A DNA stretch of 64,000 bases from Sphingomonas beigongshangi (GCF_016820445.1 NZ_JADHDT010000007.1:1-64000); one strand, 5' to 3'. Shown: positions 40,750 to 50,808, counted from the first letter of the stretch. The notes: generated by a model not told the origin, from the sequence alone. Program-made: numbers and translations.

Positions 40750-43281
40750 ATGATCATGATTTCGCGTGGCCTTGCGCCCCTTGCCCGGCGCCGCGCCGCC
40801 CTGTTGCTTTCGCTCGCGCCGCTCGCGGTCATGCCGGGGGTCGCGGCGGCCCAGGCGCCGGTCGGGTCGGCCGCCGCGTCGGTGGTTGCGCAGCCCGATG
40901 GCGTCTCCGTCCGCCGTCCCGGCGGCACGGTGCGCGTCGTTGCCTTGACCGACTCGATCCTGCGCGTGCGGATCGACCGCGATGGCGCGATGCCGGAGGA
41001 CGCAAGCTGGGCGGTCGAGGCGGATGTCCGCAGGCAGCGCGTTCGGGTGACGCCGACGCCGGACGGTTTCGCCACGTCCGCGCTCCGCGTCGCCTTCGCG
41101 CCCGACGGCCGGATGACGGTCACCGATCCGGCCGGCAAGGTGATCACCGCGGATGCCGCGCAGCCCTTCACCCGCGACGGCGCTGCCTTCACGCTGCGCA
41201 AGGTGATGCCGCAGGGGGAACATTATTTCGGGCTGGGCGACAAGACCGGCGGCCTCGACCGTCGCGGCAAGAGCTTCGTCGACTGGAATACCGACGCATT
41301 TGGCTTCGGTAGCGGCGACGATCCCATCTACAAATCGATTCCCTTCTTCATCGCCGTCGGCGGCCCAGCCGGCAGTTACGGGATATTCTTCGACAATAGT
41401 TGGCGCAGCTGGTTCGATTTCGGGCACCGCGACGACAATGTTCTGGCTTTTGGCGCGCCCGACGGTCCGGTCGACTATTATGTCATCGCCGGCCCCACCA
41501 CGGCGGAGGTCGTACGCCGCTATACCGACCTGACGGGCAAGGCTCCGCTCGTGCCGCAATGGGCATTGGGCTACCAGCAGTCCCGCTACAGCTACATGAG
41601 TGCGGACGAGCTGCGCAGCGTCGCAGGCCGGCTGCGGCAGGAGCGTATCCCCACCGACGTGCTGTGGCTGGACATCGATTTCCAGGACCGCAACCGACCG
41701 TTCACCGTCAATACGCAGACCTTCCCCGATATGAAGGGCCTCATCCGGGACATGGGCAAGGACGGGTTCAAGGTGGTGACCATCACCGACCTGCATGTCG
41801 CGCGCGCGCCCGACCAGGGCTATGCGCCGTATGACAGCGGCATCAGGGGCGACCGGTTCGTGCATCGGGCGGACGGGTCGATCTATGTCGCGCCGGTCTG
41901 GCCAGGCCCATCGGTGTTTCCCGACTTCACGCAGAAATCGACGCGCGACTGGTGGGGCGGCCTGTTCGCGCAGCAGGTCGCGGACGGCGTCGCCGGTGCA
42001 TGGAACGACATGAACGAGCCGGCGATCTTTGAAACGCCGACCAAGACGATGCCGCCCGACGTCATGCACCGGATCGCGAGCGACGATTTCGCAGCCCGCA
42101 CGGCGCCGCATGCCGAGATCCACAACGTCTATGGCATGGAGAATACGCGCGCGACATACGACGGATTGCGGAAGCTGGCGCCGAACGAGCGCGCCTTCGT
42201 GATGACACGCGCCAGCTACGCCGGTGGGCAGCGTTATGCGGTGACGTGGACGGGCGACAATCTCGCGACCTGGGATCATCTCAAGCTGTCGGTCCAGCAG
42301 ATCATCAACCTGGGCCTTTCCGGCTTCTCCTATGGCGCGGCGGACGTCACGGGCTTTGCGGGCGGGCCCAGCGCGGACCTGGCAACCCGCTGGTTCGAGA
42401 TCGGCGCTTTCTACCCCGTGTTCCGCGATCATTCGGCGAAGGGAACGCCGCGGGTCGAGCCCTGGGTCGACGGGCCGGAGCATCTGGCGATCCGCCGGCG
42501 GTTCATCGAGGAGCGCTATCGCCTGATGCCCTATCTCTATGCGCTGGCAGACCAGAACAGCCGTCTGGGCGACCCGATCCTGCGCCCGGTCTTCTACGAC
42601 TATCCCTCCGCGCTGCGCCTGTCGTGCGATCAGTCGTGGACCTTCACCGTCGGCCGCTCGCTGCTCGTCGCCCCGTCGCCGCGGCCCGACCAGCCGATCG
42701 CCTATGACGTCTGCCTGCCCGCGGGCGGATGGTACGATTACTGGACCGGACGGCGTGCGGGTACGCCCGAGAAACAGGAAGCGGGGCAGATCCAGTCGGC
42801 GAGCCAGGCGACCGGAGAAGCGACCGCGCGTGGCGATAGGCTGACGGTGACGCCGCGGCTGGACTATCTGCCCGTCTTCGTCCGGGCGGGGACGATCCTG
42901 CCGCGCCAGCCGCTCGTGCAGAGCACCAGCGAGACGCCAAAGGGGCCGCTGCAGCTCGACGTCTATCCCGGCGACGATTGCCGCGGCGATCTCTACGCCG
43001 ACGATGGCCACTCGATGGCGTTCCGCAAGGGCATGGTCCTGCGGCAGCAGGTGCGCTGCACCGTCACACCCGATGGTCTGCGCATCGCGTTCGACACGCG
43101 ACAGGGGCGCTTCAAGCCCTGGTGGTCGCGCATCGCACTCGTCGTCCATGGCTGGCAGGGAGATGGTCGGGTCAGCGGTCTGCGCGCGTCGTCGGCACGA
43201 TTCGACCCGGCGGCCGGTACGCTCAGCTTCGACATCCCCGATGCCGCCAAGGCGGGCGAATTGGTCATCGCGCGCCGCTGA
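40750..43281 (+). CDS. GH31 family alpha-glucosidase, exported
   Basis: An 843-residue glycoside hydrolase family 31 enzyme with a signal peptide (LLLSLAPLAVMPGVAAAQA). The N-terminal beta-sandwich is followed by the catalytic barrel with the nucleophile Asp420 in GAWNDMNEPAIF and the acid/base Asp503 in VTWTGDNLATWDHL, then C-terminal sandwich domains. It probably releases alpha-linked glucose or xylose in the periplasm; the exact linkage is not predictable. The start is ATG at 40750 or 40756 after AGGGAGAG. anmK follows after 75 bases. Confidence 0.93.
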   Translation: MIMISRGLAPLARRRAALLLSLAPLAVMPGVAAAQAPVGSAAASVVAQPDGVSVRRPGGTVRVVALTDSILRVRIDRDGAMPEDASWAVEADVRRQRVRVTPTPDGFATSALRVAFAPDGRMTVTDPAGKVITADAAQPFTRDGAAFTLRKVMPQGEHYFGLGDKTGGLDRRGKSFVDWNTDAFGFGSGDDPIYKSIPFFIAVGGPAGSYGIFFDNSWRSWFDFGHRDDNVLAFGAPDGPVDYYVIAGPTTAEVVRRYTDLTGKAPLVPQWALGYQQSRYSYMSADELRSVAGRLRQERIPTDVLWLDIDFQDRNRPFTVNTQTFPDMKGLIRDMGKDGFKVVTITDLHVARAPDQGYAPYDSGIRGDRFVHRADGSIYVAPVWPGPSVFPDFTQKSTRDWWGGLFAQQVADGVAGAWNDMNEPAIFETPTKTMPPDVMHRIASDDFAARTAPHAEIHNVYGMENTRATYDGLRKLAPNERAFVMTRASYAGGQRYAVTWTGDNLATWDHLKLSVQQIINLGLSGFSYGAADVTGFAGGPSADLATRWFEIGAFYPVFRDHSAKGTPRVEPWVDGPEHLAIRRRFIEERYRLMPYLYALADQNSRLGDPILRPVFYDYPSALRLSCDQSWTFTVGRSLLVAPSPRPDQPIAYDVCLPAGGWYDYWTGRRAGTPEKQEAGQIQSASQATGEATARGDRLTVTPRLDYLPVFVRAGTILPRQPLVQSTSETPKGPLQLDVYPGDDCRGDLYADDGHSMAFRKGMVLRQQVRCTVTPDGLRIAFDTRQGRFKPWWSRIALVVHGWQGDGRVSGLRASSARFDPAAGTLSFDIPDAAKAGELVIARR

Positions 43282-43356
43282 TCGGACACGGCACGGCTCG
43301 GAAGCGGTCGACAGGTCGGCCGCGACCGTGCAGGCGGGAGGGGGAGGACGAAGATC

Positions 43357-44442
43357 ATGCTCGCGATCGGACTGATGTCTGGAACGTCGCTGGACGGCAT
43401 CGATGCGGCGCTGATCGAAACCGATGGCGATGCAAATGTGCGGCCCATCGCCTTTCGCGGCGAACCCTATTCGGACGCGGCGCGGGCGCAGCTTGCCGCC
43501 GCGACCGCGCTGGCGCTGACCTTCGATCGGCCCCGCGCCAGTCCCGATCTGGTGGCGGCCGGCGAACTGATCGATCGGACGCATGCCATGGCGGTCCACA
43601 AGCTGCTGCGCGATGCAGGCATCGAGGCGTCGGATGTCGGAGTCATCGGCTACCATGGCCAGACGGTGGCGCACCGCCCGGATCGCGGTTGGACATGGCA
43701 GATCGGCGACGGTGCGGTGCTGGCACGCGCCACCGGCATCCCGGTGGTCAGCGACCTGCGCAGCGTCGATGTCGCGGCCGGCGGGCAGGGGGCGCCCCTG
43801 CTGCCCGTCTATCATGCCGCTTTGACGGCGGCGCTGCCGAAGCCGGTGGCGGTGCTCAATCTGGGCGGAGTCGGCAACATCACCTTCGTCGGTGCCGACC
43901 AGAGGCTGATCGCTTTCGATACCGGTCCGGCCAATGGCCTCATCGACAGCTGGGTCGAGGCGGAGAGCGGCGCGCGTTTCGATGCCGATGGCGCGCTGGC
44001 AGCGGCGGGGCGCGTCGACGAGACGGTGCTGACCGCGATGCTCGATCATCCCTATTTCGACCTCCCTCCGCCGAAGTCGCTCGACCGCAACGACTTCACC
44101 ATTCAACCGGCGCGCGGCCTGTCGCCTGCGGACGGCGCGGCGACGCTGACCGCCTTCACCGCGGCATCGGTCGCCGACGCGCTGTCGCACCTGCCCGAGC
44201 GGCCCCGGCGGCTGATCGTCGCGGGCGGCGGCCGACACAATCCGACGCTGCTCGCGATGATCGCCGCCCGTACCGGCCTGACACCCGAGCCAAGCGATGC
44301 GCTGGGCTGGAACGGCGACGCCATGGAAGCCGAAGGCTTTGCCTATATGGCGGTGCGGCGGCTGAACGATCTGCCGATCAGCTTCCCCGGTACGACGGGC
44401 GTACCGCAGGCGATGACCGGCGGCGTGGTCAGCCACCCCTGA
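43357..44442 (+). CDS. anmK: Anhydro-N-acetylmuramic acid kinase
   Basis: Phosphorylates and opens anhydroMurNAc recovered from cell wall turnover, giving MurNAc-6-phosphate. The 361-residue protein has the family start MLAIGLMSGTSLDGIDAALI, the substrate-binding VIGYHGQTVAHRP, SDLRSVDVAAGGQGAPLLPV, NLGGVGNITF and FDTGPANGLID. It lies downstream of the GH31 gene and may share its transcript. Confidence 0.96.
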   Translation: MLAIGLMSGTSLDGIDAALIETDGDANVRPIAFRGEPYSDAARAQLAAATALALTFDRPRASPDLVAAGELIDRTHAMAVHKLLRDAGIEASDVGVIGYHGQTVAHRPDRGWTWQIGDGAVLARATGIPVVSDLRSVDVAAGGQGAPLLPVYHAALTAALPKPVAVLNLGGVGNITFVGADQRLIAFDTGPANGLIDSWVEAESGARFDADGALAAAGRVDETVLTAMLDHPYFDLPPPKSLDRNDFTIQPARGLSPADGAATLTAFTAASVADALSHLPERPRRLIVAGGGRHNPTLLAMIAARTGLTPEPSDALGWNGDAMEAEGFAYMAVRRLNDLPISFPGTTGVPQAMTGGVVSHP

Positions 44443-44458
44443 GCGCGTCGACCCGCGT

Positions 44459-44686
44459 TCAGCGCGCGCGCGCCGGCACGACGACGTTCTGCGGACAGCC
44501 GTCGATCTCGCGCAACACCGTGTAGAAGGGCTTGGCGGGTGGCAGTTCGCCGAGCTTGCGCAGCGTCGGCTTCGGTGCGTCGCGGCGAATATGCTCCGCG
44601 TCGACTTTCACGCACGGCTTCGCCGAGGGCGAGCGCGCGGCCGTGGCATCCGTGCCGAGAAGCGCCAGGATGAGGATCAGCGGCAT
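44459..44686 (-). CDS. Small exported protein, unknown
   Basis: A 75-residue protein with a short signal peptide (MPLILILALLGTDATA) and a basic mature part with two cysteines (AKPCVKVDAE, EIDGCPQNVVV) that could form a disulfide. GGGAGA stands before the ATG. No family recognised. It lies between the convergent anmK gene and the VWA gene. Confidence 0.65.
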   Translation of the reverse strand: MPLILILALLGTDATAARSPSAKPCVKVDAEHIRRDAPKPTLRKLGELPPAKPFYTVLREIDGCPQNVVVPARAR

Positions 44687-44734
44687 GGCAATTCTCCCGT
44701 AAGCGACGATGCTATCATGTCCGAAATGGCCTGG

Positions 44735-45913
44735 CTAGCGTTTGCGCGTCAGCTCCCGCATCGCGGCGTCGAGGCCGGCGAGGGTGAGCGGGTACATGCG
44801 GTCCGACATCAGCTGGCGTAGGATCTGGATCGACTGGGTATAACCCCATTGCGCCTCCGGGATCGGGTTCAGCCACACCGCCGCCGGATAGGTGGTGGTC
44901 AGTCGCTGCACCCACGTCGCTCCGGCCTCCTCGTTGAAATGCTCGACGGAGCCGCCGGGATAGGTGATCTCATAAGGGCTCATCGACGCGTCGCCGACGA
45001 AGACCAGCTTATAATCGTGGCCGAACTTGTGCAGTACCTCCATCGTCGGCGTGCGCTCCTGGAAGCGGCGACGATTGTCCTTCCACAGCCCTTCATAGGG
45101 GCAATTGTGGAAATAGAAGAATTCGACGTTCTTGAATTCGCTCGTCGCGGCGCTGAACAATTCCTCGCATAGCTTGACCCAGGGGTCCATCGAGCCGCCG
45201 ACGTCGAGGAACAGCAGGACCTTGACCGCATTGCGCCGTTCGGGGCGCATGCGCACGTCGAGCCAGCCCTGTCGGGCGGTGCCGTCGATCGTGCCGTCGA
45301 TGTCGAACTCGTCCGCCGCCCCCTCGCGCGCGAACCGGCGCAGGCGGCGCAGCGCGACCTTGATGTTGCGCGTGCCGAGTTCGCGGGTGTTGTCGAGGTT
45401 GCGGAAGTCGCGCTGCTCCCACACCTTCAACGCGCGCTTGTGCGTGCTTTCCCCGCCGATCCGTACCCCTTCGGGATTGTAGCCGCCATTGCCGTAGGGA
45501 CTGGTGCCGCCGGTTCCGATCCACTTGTTGCCGCCCTGGTGCCGCCCCTCCTGCTCGGCGAGGCGCTGCTTCAGCGTCTCCATGATCTCGTCCCACGATC
45601 CGAGCGACTCGATCTTCGCCATCTCCTCGGGAGTCAGATATTTCTGCGCGACGGCCTTCAGCCAGTCGGCCGGTATGTCGGCGGCGGTGGTGCCGTACCG
45701 CGTCTCGAGGCCGCGGAAGACCTTGGCGAACACCTGGTCGAAGCGGTCGAGCAACCCCTCGTCCTTCACATAGGTGGCGCGAGCGAGATAGTAGAAATCC
45801 TCGGTCGAGCGGCTGATCACCTCGGCATCGAGTGCCTCGAGCAGGAGGAGATGCTCCTTCATGCTCGCCGCAATGCCCGCGGTACGTAATTCGTCGAGAA
45901 AATTCAGGAACAC
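44735..45913 (-). CDS. VWA domain protein, CoxE-like
   Basis: A 392-residue soluble protein. The first half is helical with a Gly-rich hinge (GTGGTSPYGNGGYNPEG); the C-terminal half is a von Willebrand A domain (KVLLFLDVGGSMDPWVKLCE). The metal site motif DxSxS reads Asp237-Val-Gly-Gly-Ser241, so the middle Ser is Gly. Such proteins work with MoxR ATPases as metal-centre or complex assembly chaperones. A MoxR gene is 3 kb downstream on the same strand, with two unrelated genes between. Confidence 0.88.
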   Translation of the reverse strand: MFLNFLDELRTAGIAASMKEHLLLLEALDAEVISRSTEDFYYLARATYVKDEGLLDRFDQVFAKVFRGLETRYGTTAADIPADWLKAVAQKYLTPEEMAKIESLGSWDEIMETLKQRLAEQEGRHQGGNKWIGTGGTSPYGNGGYNPEGVRIGGESTHKRALKVWEQRDFRNLDNTRELGTRNIKVALRRLRRFAREGAADEFDIDGTIDGTARQGWLDVRMRPERRNAVKVLLFLDVGGSMDPWVKLCEELFSAATSEFKNVEFFYFHNCPYEGLWKDNRRRFQERTPTMEVLHKFGHDYKLVFVGDASMSPYEITYPGGSVEHFNEEAGATWVQRLTTTYPAAVWLNPIPEAQWGYTQSIQILRQLMSDRMYPLTLAGLDAAMRELTRKR

Positions 45914-46077
45914 GAAAAGGCGCCCTTACAGGCGCTTGGCGCGCGAAAAGTCACAAAGGTCGCACAGGTTCGCCTCTTGGACGATAGTCCATTCGAAGAC
46001 CGGGTACGGACCATGCGCGCCTTATACCATCCGCGCGCCATGTAGGACAGCGCTAACTGAACAGCCTTGCTGCTCCG

Positions 46078-47982
46078 CTATTTCGCGTCGACCACCGGCA
46101 GCTCGACGAAGCTGCCCTGCGCGCCGCCATAGCCGACGGTAATCGTCGCCTTGCGATAGTCCGTCGGTTTAGCTTCCATGATCGTCGGGACGAAGGTCTG
46201 CGGGTTGCGGTCGTACAGGGGGAACCAGCTCGACTGGATCTGGACCATGATCCGGTGCCCCGGCAGGAACACGTGGTTCGCGTGCGGCAGGACGATGCGA
46301 TAGGCGAGCGGCGTATTGGCGGCGATCGGCCTGGCCGTCTCGAACCCTTCGCGGTAGCGACCGCGCAGGATGTCCATCGCGACGGGCAATTGATAGCCGC
46401 CCATCTCCGGCTTTTCGCTATAGTCGGCCGGATAGACGTCGATCAATTTGGCAACGAAATCGCCGTCCGTTCCCGTCGTCGCCGCGACGAGATCGACCGC
46501 CGCCGCGCCGGAGATCGCGACCGCCTTGGTCAGGACCGGCGTCTGGTAGACCAGGACGTCGGTGCGGTCGGAGAAGGGACGCTGGTCGTCGACCAGCCAC
46601 TGGCGCCAGGTGGATCCGGTCGCATAGGTCGGGCGGATCGGGCGAAGCCGATAGGGAATGGGCTTGGCCGGATCGGATACATAGCTGTCGCCGCCCGCGG
46701 CGGCGCCCGCCGTCCAGCCAAGCGTGCCGCCGCCGGCGAAATACAGCCGCTGCATCGGTCTGGCGCAGCCGCGCTCGCAGGCGAGCGGCCAGGCCGGCAG
46801 CGTCTGCCACCGGTTGCTGCCGGTCTGGAACGCGGTGACGGGGGCCAGCCTGTCGGGCGCGCCGCCCGTCTTGAGATGCGCGTCGAGGAACGGAAGAAGC
46901 ACCTCGCGACGGAACCACAGGGCTGTATCCGCATCGAAACGGATCGCGCCCAGCGTCGAGCCGTCGCCGTTCGCGCCGCCATGCGCCCAGGGGCCCAGGA
47001 CGAGATGGTTGACGTGACGCGGATCGACCTTGCTGACCGCGCGATAGGCGGCGACCGCGCCGTAGATGTCCTCCTGATCCCATTGCGACGCGACCCACAG
47101 GGTCGGCACCGTCTGCGGCTGCTTCGGCAGGATGGTCTCCAATGCCTGCGCCTGCCAGAAGGCGTCATAGGCGGGATGCGCCATCATCCGGTTCACCCAG
47201 GGCAGCTGCTCCAGGCCGTGCGCCCGCGCGAAATCGCCCGCGGAACCCGCGCGCAGGAAGACGTCGTAATCGTCATAGGCGTCGCGCCACAGGTCGCCGG
47301 CATTCCCCTTCGCGGCATCCTGGCCGTAATAATAGTCGAAGCCGATCAGGCGGAAGGCGCCGCCGTGGAAGTCGTCGTCGTTCATCCACGTGTTGATCAC
47401 GGGATTCATCGGCACCGACGCCTTGAGCGCGGGATGCGGCTTCACCAGCGCCATCGCCGCCATCATCCCATCGTAGCTGGTGCCGATGATGCCGACACGC
47501 CCGTTGGTGTTGGGCAGGTTCTTCACCAGCCAGTCGATCGTGTCATAGGCGTCGGTGGAGTGATCGACCTTGGTGGCATTGAGCGGTCCGATCAGCGGGC
47601 GTTCGTTGACGTATTCGCCCTCCGATCCGTATTTGCCGCGCACGTCCTCGTAGACGCGGATGTAGCCCGCCTTGAGCAGCGCCGCGTCGGAGGCGCGCAC
47701 CACCATGTCGCCGTGCGAACTCGCCTCGCGCTCGGTGGCGCTTTCGGCGCCGTAGGGCGTGCGCTGCAGGATGATCGGTGCGTCCTTCAGCCCCTTCAGC
47801 TGGACGATCACCGCATGCAGCTTGACCCCGTCGCGCATCGGAATGTCGACGCTGCGCCGTTCATAGTCGAAGTCCGCATCCACCGCCTTGAAACTCTTCG
47901 GAATGTCGGAGCCGAGCTGTTGCGCATGGCCACTGCCGGCAAGCGCGAGGGCGAGGAGGGAGGTGGCGATCGCGCGGCGCAT
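46078..47982 (-). CDS. CocE/NonD family hydrolase (X-Pro or ester hydrolase)
   Basis: A 634-residue exported serine hydrolase. A signal peptide (MRRAIATSLLALALAGSGHA) precedes an alpha/beta-hydrolase domain with nucleophile Ser169 in GIIGTSYDG and a C-terminal jelly-roll domain, the alpha-amino-acid ester hydrolase/CocE layout. It likely cleaves acyl esters or amides, perhaps beta-lactam-like or peptide substrates; the specificity is not predictable. I chose the ATG at 47982 for the signal peptide; the upstream frame is spurious. Confidence 0.9.
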   Translation of the reverse strand: MRRAIATSLLALALAGSGHAQQLGSDIPKSFKAVDADFDYERRSVDIPMRDGVKLHAVIVQLKGLKDAPIILQRTPYGAESATEREASSHGDMVVRASDAALLKAGYIRVYEDVRGKYGSEGEYVNERPLIGPLNATKVDHSTDAYDTIDWLVKNLPNTNGRVGIIGTSYDGMMAAMALVKPHPALKASVPMNPVINTWMNDDDFHGGAFRLIGFDYYYGQDAAKGNAGDLWRDAYDDYDVFLRAGSAGDFARAHGLEQLPWVNRMMAHPAYDAFWQAQALETILPKQPQTVPTLWVASQWDQEDIYGAVAAYRAVSKVDPRHVNHLVLGPWAHGGANGDGSTLGAIRFDADTALWFRREVLLPFLDAHLKTGGAPDRLAPVTAFQTGSNRWQTLPAWPLACERGCARPMQRLYFAGGGTLGWTAGAAAGGDSYVSDPAKPIPYRLRPIRPTYATGSTWRQWLVDDQRPFSDRTDVLVYQTPVLTKAVAISGAAAVDLVAATTGTDGDFVAKLIDVYPADYSEKPEMGGYQLPVAMDILRGRYREGFETARPIAANTPLAYRIVLPHANHVFLPGHRIMVQIQSSWFPLYDRNPQTFVPTIMEAKPTDYRKATITVGYGGAQGSFVELPVVDAK

Positions 47983-48202
47983 GGCAGGTCCTGTAACGAA
48001 ACGTTGCGGACAGCGTGGCACAGCCATGGGGGCGGTGGAAGTCGTCAACGCATATTGTCGGCCGCCGACCTTGCGGAATAGGACGAACGGCGGCCGCATA
48101 GCGGCGTCATGGGCCGTTCCTCCTGCGGCAGGCCGGCGTACGTGGGGGACGGCGAAATCATCCACCCGGCGTCGACGGATCCCGATCCGCTATGGGCAGG
48201 TC

Positions 48203-48772
48203 CTAGCGGCGTCCCGCATCCGGGACATAGGCGTCGATCAGCGCGCCGACATAATCGGGATCGCGCGACGACAGACCGGGCGCGGGGCGGCCGGTGGCGT
48301 AGATGAAGCCCTTGACCGGGTAGACGCTGCCGCCCAGCCCGTCATTGTCGCGGAACCACACCTTGACCTCGCTCCAGTCGTTGTCGGGCGACACGTCGTA
48401 CAGCGTCACGTCCTGTTCGGCGTGGCCGCGCTCGCCATTCTGCCGCGACCAGTTGGCGTGGGTCAGCATGAGGACGCGCCGTTCGACGATCCGGCTCACC
48501 ACCGCGACATGTCCCAGCGGCAGGCGGCCGGTCTTGGCGAAGACGATGACCGAGCCGACCCTCGGGTCGTGGCCGCGCGCGTAGCGGCCCTGCGCCTGGT
48601 CCCACCACGTCCAGGCATCGCCGTAGATATGAATGCCCGAGGCGGCGCGTGCGAAGGGGACGCATTGGCCGACGTAATCGAGCAGATTGCTGGCAGCGGC
48701 AGGCAGCGCCGCCGACATCGCCGCGATCAGGGTTGCGGCCAACACGCCGAATCTGGGAGATACGCCCCGCAT
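48203..48772 (-). CDS. CHAP domain amidohydrolase, exported
   Basis: A 189-residue protein with a signal peptide (FGVLAATLIAAMSAALPAAA) and a CHAP domain: Cys37 in VGQCVPFAR and His88 in LPLGHVAVVSRI, followed by THANW. CHAP enzymes cut peptide stems or cross-bridges of peptidoglycan. A short C-terminal tail ends the protein. It is on the same strand as moxR and cocE, but gaps over 200 bases suggest its own promoter. Confidence 0.9.
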   Translation of the reverse strand: MRGVSPRFGVLAATLIAAMSAALPAAASNLLDYVGQCVPFARAASGIHIYGDAWTWWDQAQGRYARGHDPRVGSVIVFAKTGRLPLGHVAVVSRIVERRVLMLTHANWSRQNGERGHAEQDVTLYDVSPDNDWSEVKVWFRDNDGLGGSVYPVKGFIYATGRPAPGLSSRDPDYVGALIDAYVPDAGRR

Positions 48773-49034
48773 GCGAGCGGCATAGCCGTCGTGCGATGAC
48801 CGGACGGTTGGATTTTATGGTTAACGCGCGCTCAACATGCGCCGGTGCGATGAGTTGCAACGCCCGTAAGTCATTGCGATCGGGTAATGATCTAGCGCGC
48901 TTAGAGGCGGATGGCGGATGCGAGGGGCGCGCGCCCGTCCCAGGATCCTCGACCCGCCTGCGGGTCTGGACCCCGACCCGCCGACGCGGAAGCGGTGCCG
49001 GCACCGCACCGATCCCGCTTTGCCGGATCAGACC

Positions 49035-49883
49035 CTAGCGGCCCTGTCGCTTGGCCATGAACGCGAGGCGCTCGAACAGCATCACATCCGCCTCGTTCTT
49101 CAGCAGCGCGCCGTGCAGCGGCGGGATCGCCTTGGTCGGATCGCGGTTCTGCAGCACCTCGAGCGGCATGTCCTCGTGCAGCAGCAGCTTGAGCCAGTCG
49201 AGCAGTTCGCTGGTCGACGGCTTCTTCTTGAGGCCTGGCACCTCGCGCACCTCGTAGAACAGGTCCAGCGCGCGGCCGACCAGCATCTTCTGAATGCCGG
49301 GGAAATGGACGTCGATGATCGCCTGCATCGTGTCGCGGTCGGGGAAGCGGATATAGTGGAAGAAGCAGCGGCGCAGAAAGGCGTCGGGCAGTTCCTTCTC
49401 GTTGTTGGACGTGATGACCACGATCGGACGCTCGGTCGCGCGTACGGTCTCGCCCGTCTCGTAGACGTGGAACTCCATGCGATCGATCTCGTGGAGCAGG
49501 TCGTTCGGGAATTCGATGTCCGCCTTGTCGATCTCGTCGATCAGCAGCACGGGCGGGCTGGGCTGCGTGAACGCGTCCCACAATTTGCCGCGACGGATGT
49601 AGTTGGCGATGTCGTGCACGCGGGGGTCGCCCAACTGGCCGTCGCGCAGCCGGGCGACCGCGTCATATTCATACAGGCCCTGATGCGCCTTGGTCGTCGA
49701 CTTGATCGTCCACTCGATCAGCGGCGCGCCGACCGCCTTCGCGATCTCATAGGCCAGCACCGTCTTGCCCGTGCCCGGTTCGCCCTTGACCAGCAGCGGC
49801 CGGCGCAGCGTCACCGCGGCGTTGACCGCGACCTTCAGGTCGTCGGTCGCGACATAGCTTTGCGTGCCTTCGAAACGCTGCAT
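49035..49883 (-). CDS. MoxR family AAA+ ATPase
   Basis: A 282-residue AAA+ ATPase with Walker A GEPGTGKTVLAYEIAK, Walker B PPVLLIDEIDKAD, sensor 1 VVITSNNEKELPDAFLRRCF and the MoxR lid region. It acts as a chaperone with VWA proteins. The ATG at 49883 gives the family start MQRFEGTQSYVATDDL. The CoxE-like VWA gene at 44.7-45.9 kb is the probable partner, although the two are not adjacent here as they usually are. Confidence 0.93.
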   Translation of the reverse strand: MQRFEGTQSYVATDDLKVAVNAAVTLRRPLLVKGEPGTGKTVLAYEIAKAVGAPLIEWTIKSTTKAHQGLYEYDAVARLRDGQLGDPRVHDIANYIRRGKLWDAFTQPSPPVLLIDEIDKADIEFPNDLLHEIDRMEFHVYETGETVRATERPIVVITSNNEKELPDAFLRRCFFHYIRFPDRDTMQAIIDVHFPGIQKMLVGRALDLFYEVREVPGLKKKPSTSELLDWLKLLLHEDMPLEVLQNRDPTKAIPPLHGALLKNEADVMLFERLAFMAKRQGR

Positions 49884-49956
49884 GGTCGATATCCCGTTGG
49901 AAGAACGGGTATGGCGATAGGCGGTTTGCGCGGGGGCGCGCAAGCGCGCTGTCGGG

Positions 49957-50616
49957 TCATCCCTCGCGGGCGCTCGCGCGGGCCTCGAGCAGATCCCAGA
50001 GCGCGCGATGCTGGGCGAGCAGCTGCTGCGCGCCGAAGCTCACCGCACGCTCCGTCGCGGGGGTCGCCGCGAGCATCGCGATCGCGCGGCCGGTGTACGC
50101 CGGCGGGGGGAAAGCCTGCGGCTGCACGTCGATGCCGAATCGCGTCGCGGCATGGTCGAGCAAGCCGCGGATCGTCGCCCAGTCGTGGACGAGGGCGGCG
50201 ACCGCCCCGGTGGCGCAGCCGCGACGTTCGGACCGTGCCAGCATCTCGAGCGCATGGCCGCTGGTCAGCAGCGCCGCCTCGCTTTCCGCCTGCCCGGGGG
50301 TCGAGGGCAACGGGCCGGCGGCGGCGGCAAGGCGCGCGATATAGCCGCGTTCGAGCACGAAGGCGTCCGCGATCGCCTCCAGCCAGTCGCAGGCGTCGGG
50401 CTGCGCGCAATGCTGGCGGGCCTCGGCGGCGAGGCCCGGATGATGGCCGTGCAGGGTGCAGAGCGCATGGACCGCATCCGAAAGGTCGCGCGGCGCCGCA
50501 TGGGGGTCGAGCAGGCGCGCGACATGCGGATGCGCGGCACTGCCGTCGGCGATGCCGAACGCCGCCACCATGTCCCAGGCACTTGCGTGCCATCCCGTCC
50601 GCGCCGTGTCCAACAT
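49957..50616 (-). CDS. Unknown 219-residue protein
   Basis: No family recognised. The protein is Ala- and His-rich, mostly helical in appearance, with a conserved-looking core (DWLEAIADAFVLERGYIARL, CATGAVAALVHDWATIRGLL, FGIDVQPQAFPPPAYTGRAI). There is no signal peptide. The ATG at 50616 stands 73 bases upstream of the MoxR gene in transcription order, so the two may be co-transcribed. Confidence 0.72.
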   Translation of the reverse strand: MLDTARTGWHASAWDMVAAFGIADGSAAHPHVARLLDPHAAPRDLSDAVHALCTLHGHHPGLAAEARQHCAQPDACDWLEAIADAFVLERGYIARLAAAAGPLPSTPGQAESEAALLTSGHALEMLARSERRGCATGAVAALVHDWATIRGLLDHAATRFGIDVQPQAFPPPAYTGRAIAMLAATPATERAVSFGAQQLLAQHRALWDLLEARASAREG

Positions 50617-50808
50617 ACTTCCCCGACCATGTGAGCAGAATACCCGCCGCGCGAGCCTTTGACTGTCGCGGCAGGCCCTGTCTGGACCCCGATCTATACC
50701 GAAGCACGTAAAGACACGGTTGATAGGACGGTAACCCTGTCGAAACCCATGCTTTACGGCGCCGAACCGTTGCGTATGAACGCCCGCACGAAATCACCGG
50801 AGGATGGG

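Noticed and set aside
40675..44436. 1253-codon minus-strand frame opposite GH31 and anmK
   Set aside because: Composition is that of an antisense shadow; both plus-strand genes show intact catalytic motifs.
49957..50634. Plus-strand 208-codon frame opposite the unknown 219-residue gene
   Set aside because: The minus-strand frame has a more protein-like composition and fits the moxR transcript direction; the plus frame is Arg/Gly-rich. Not fully certain.
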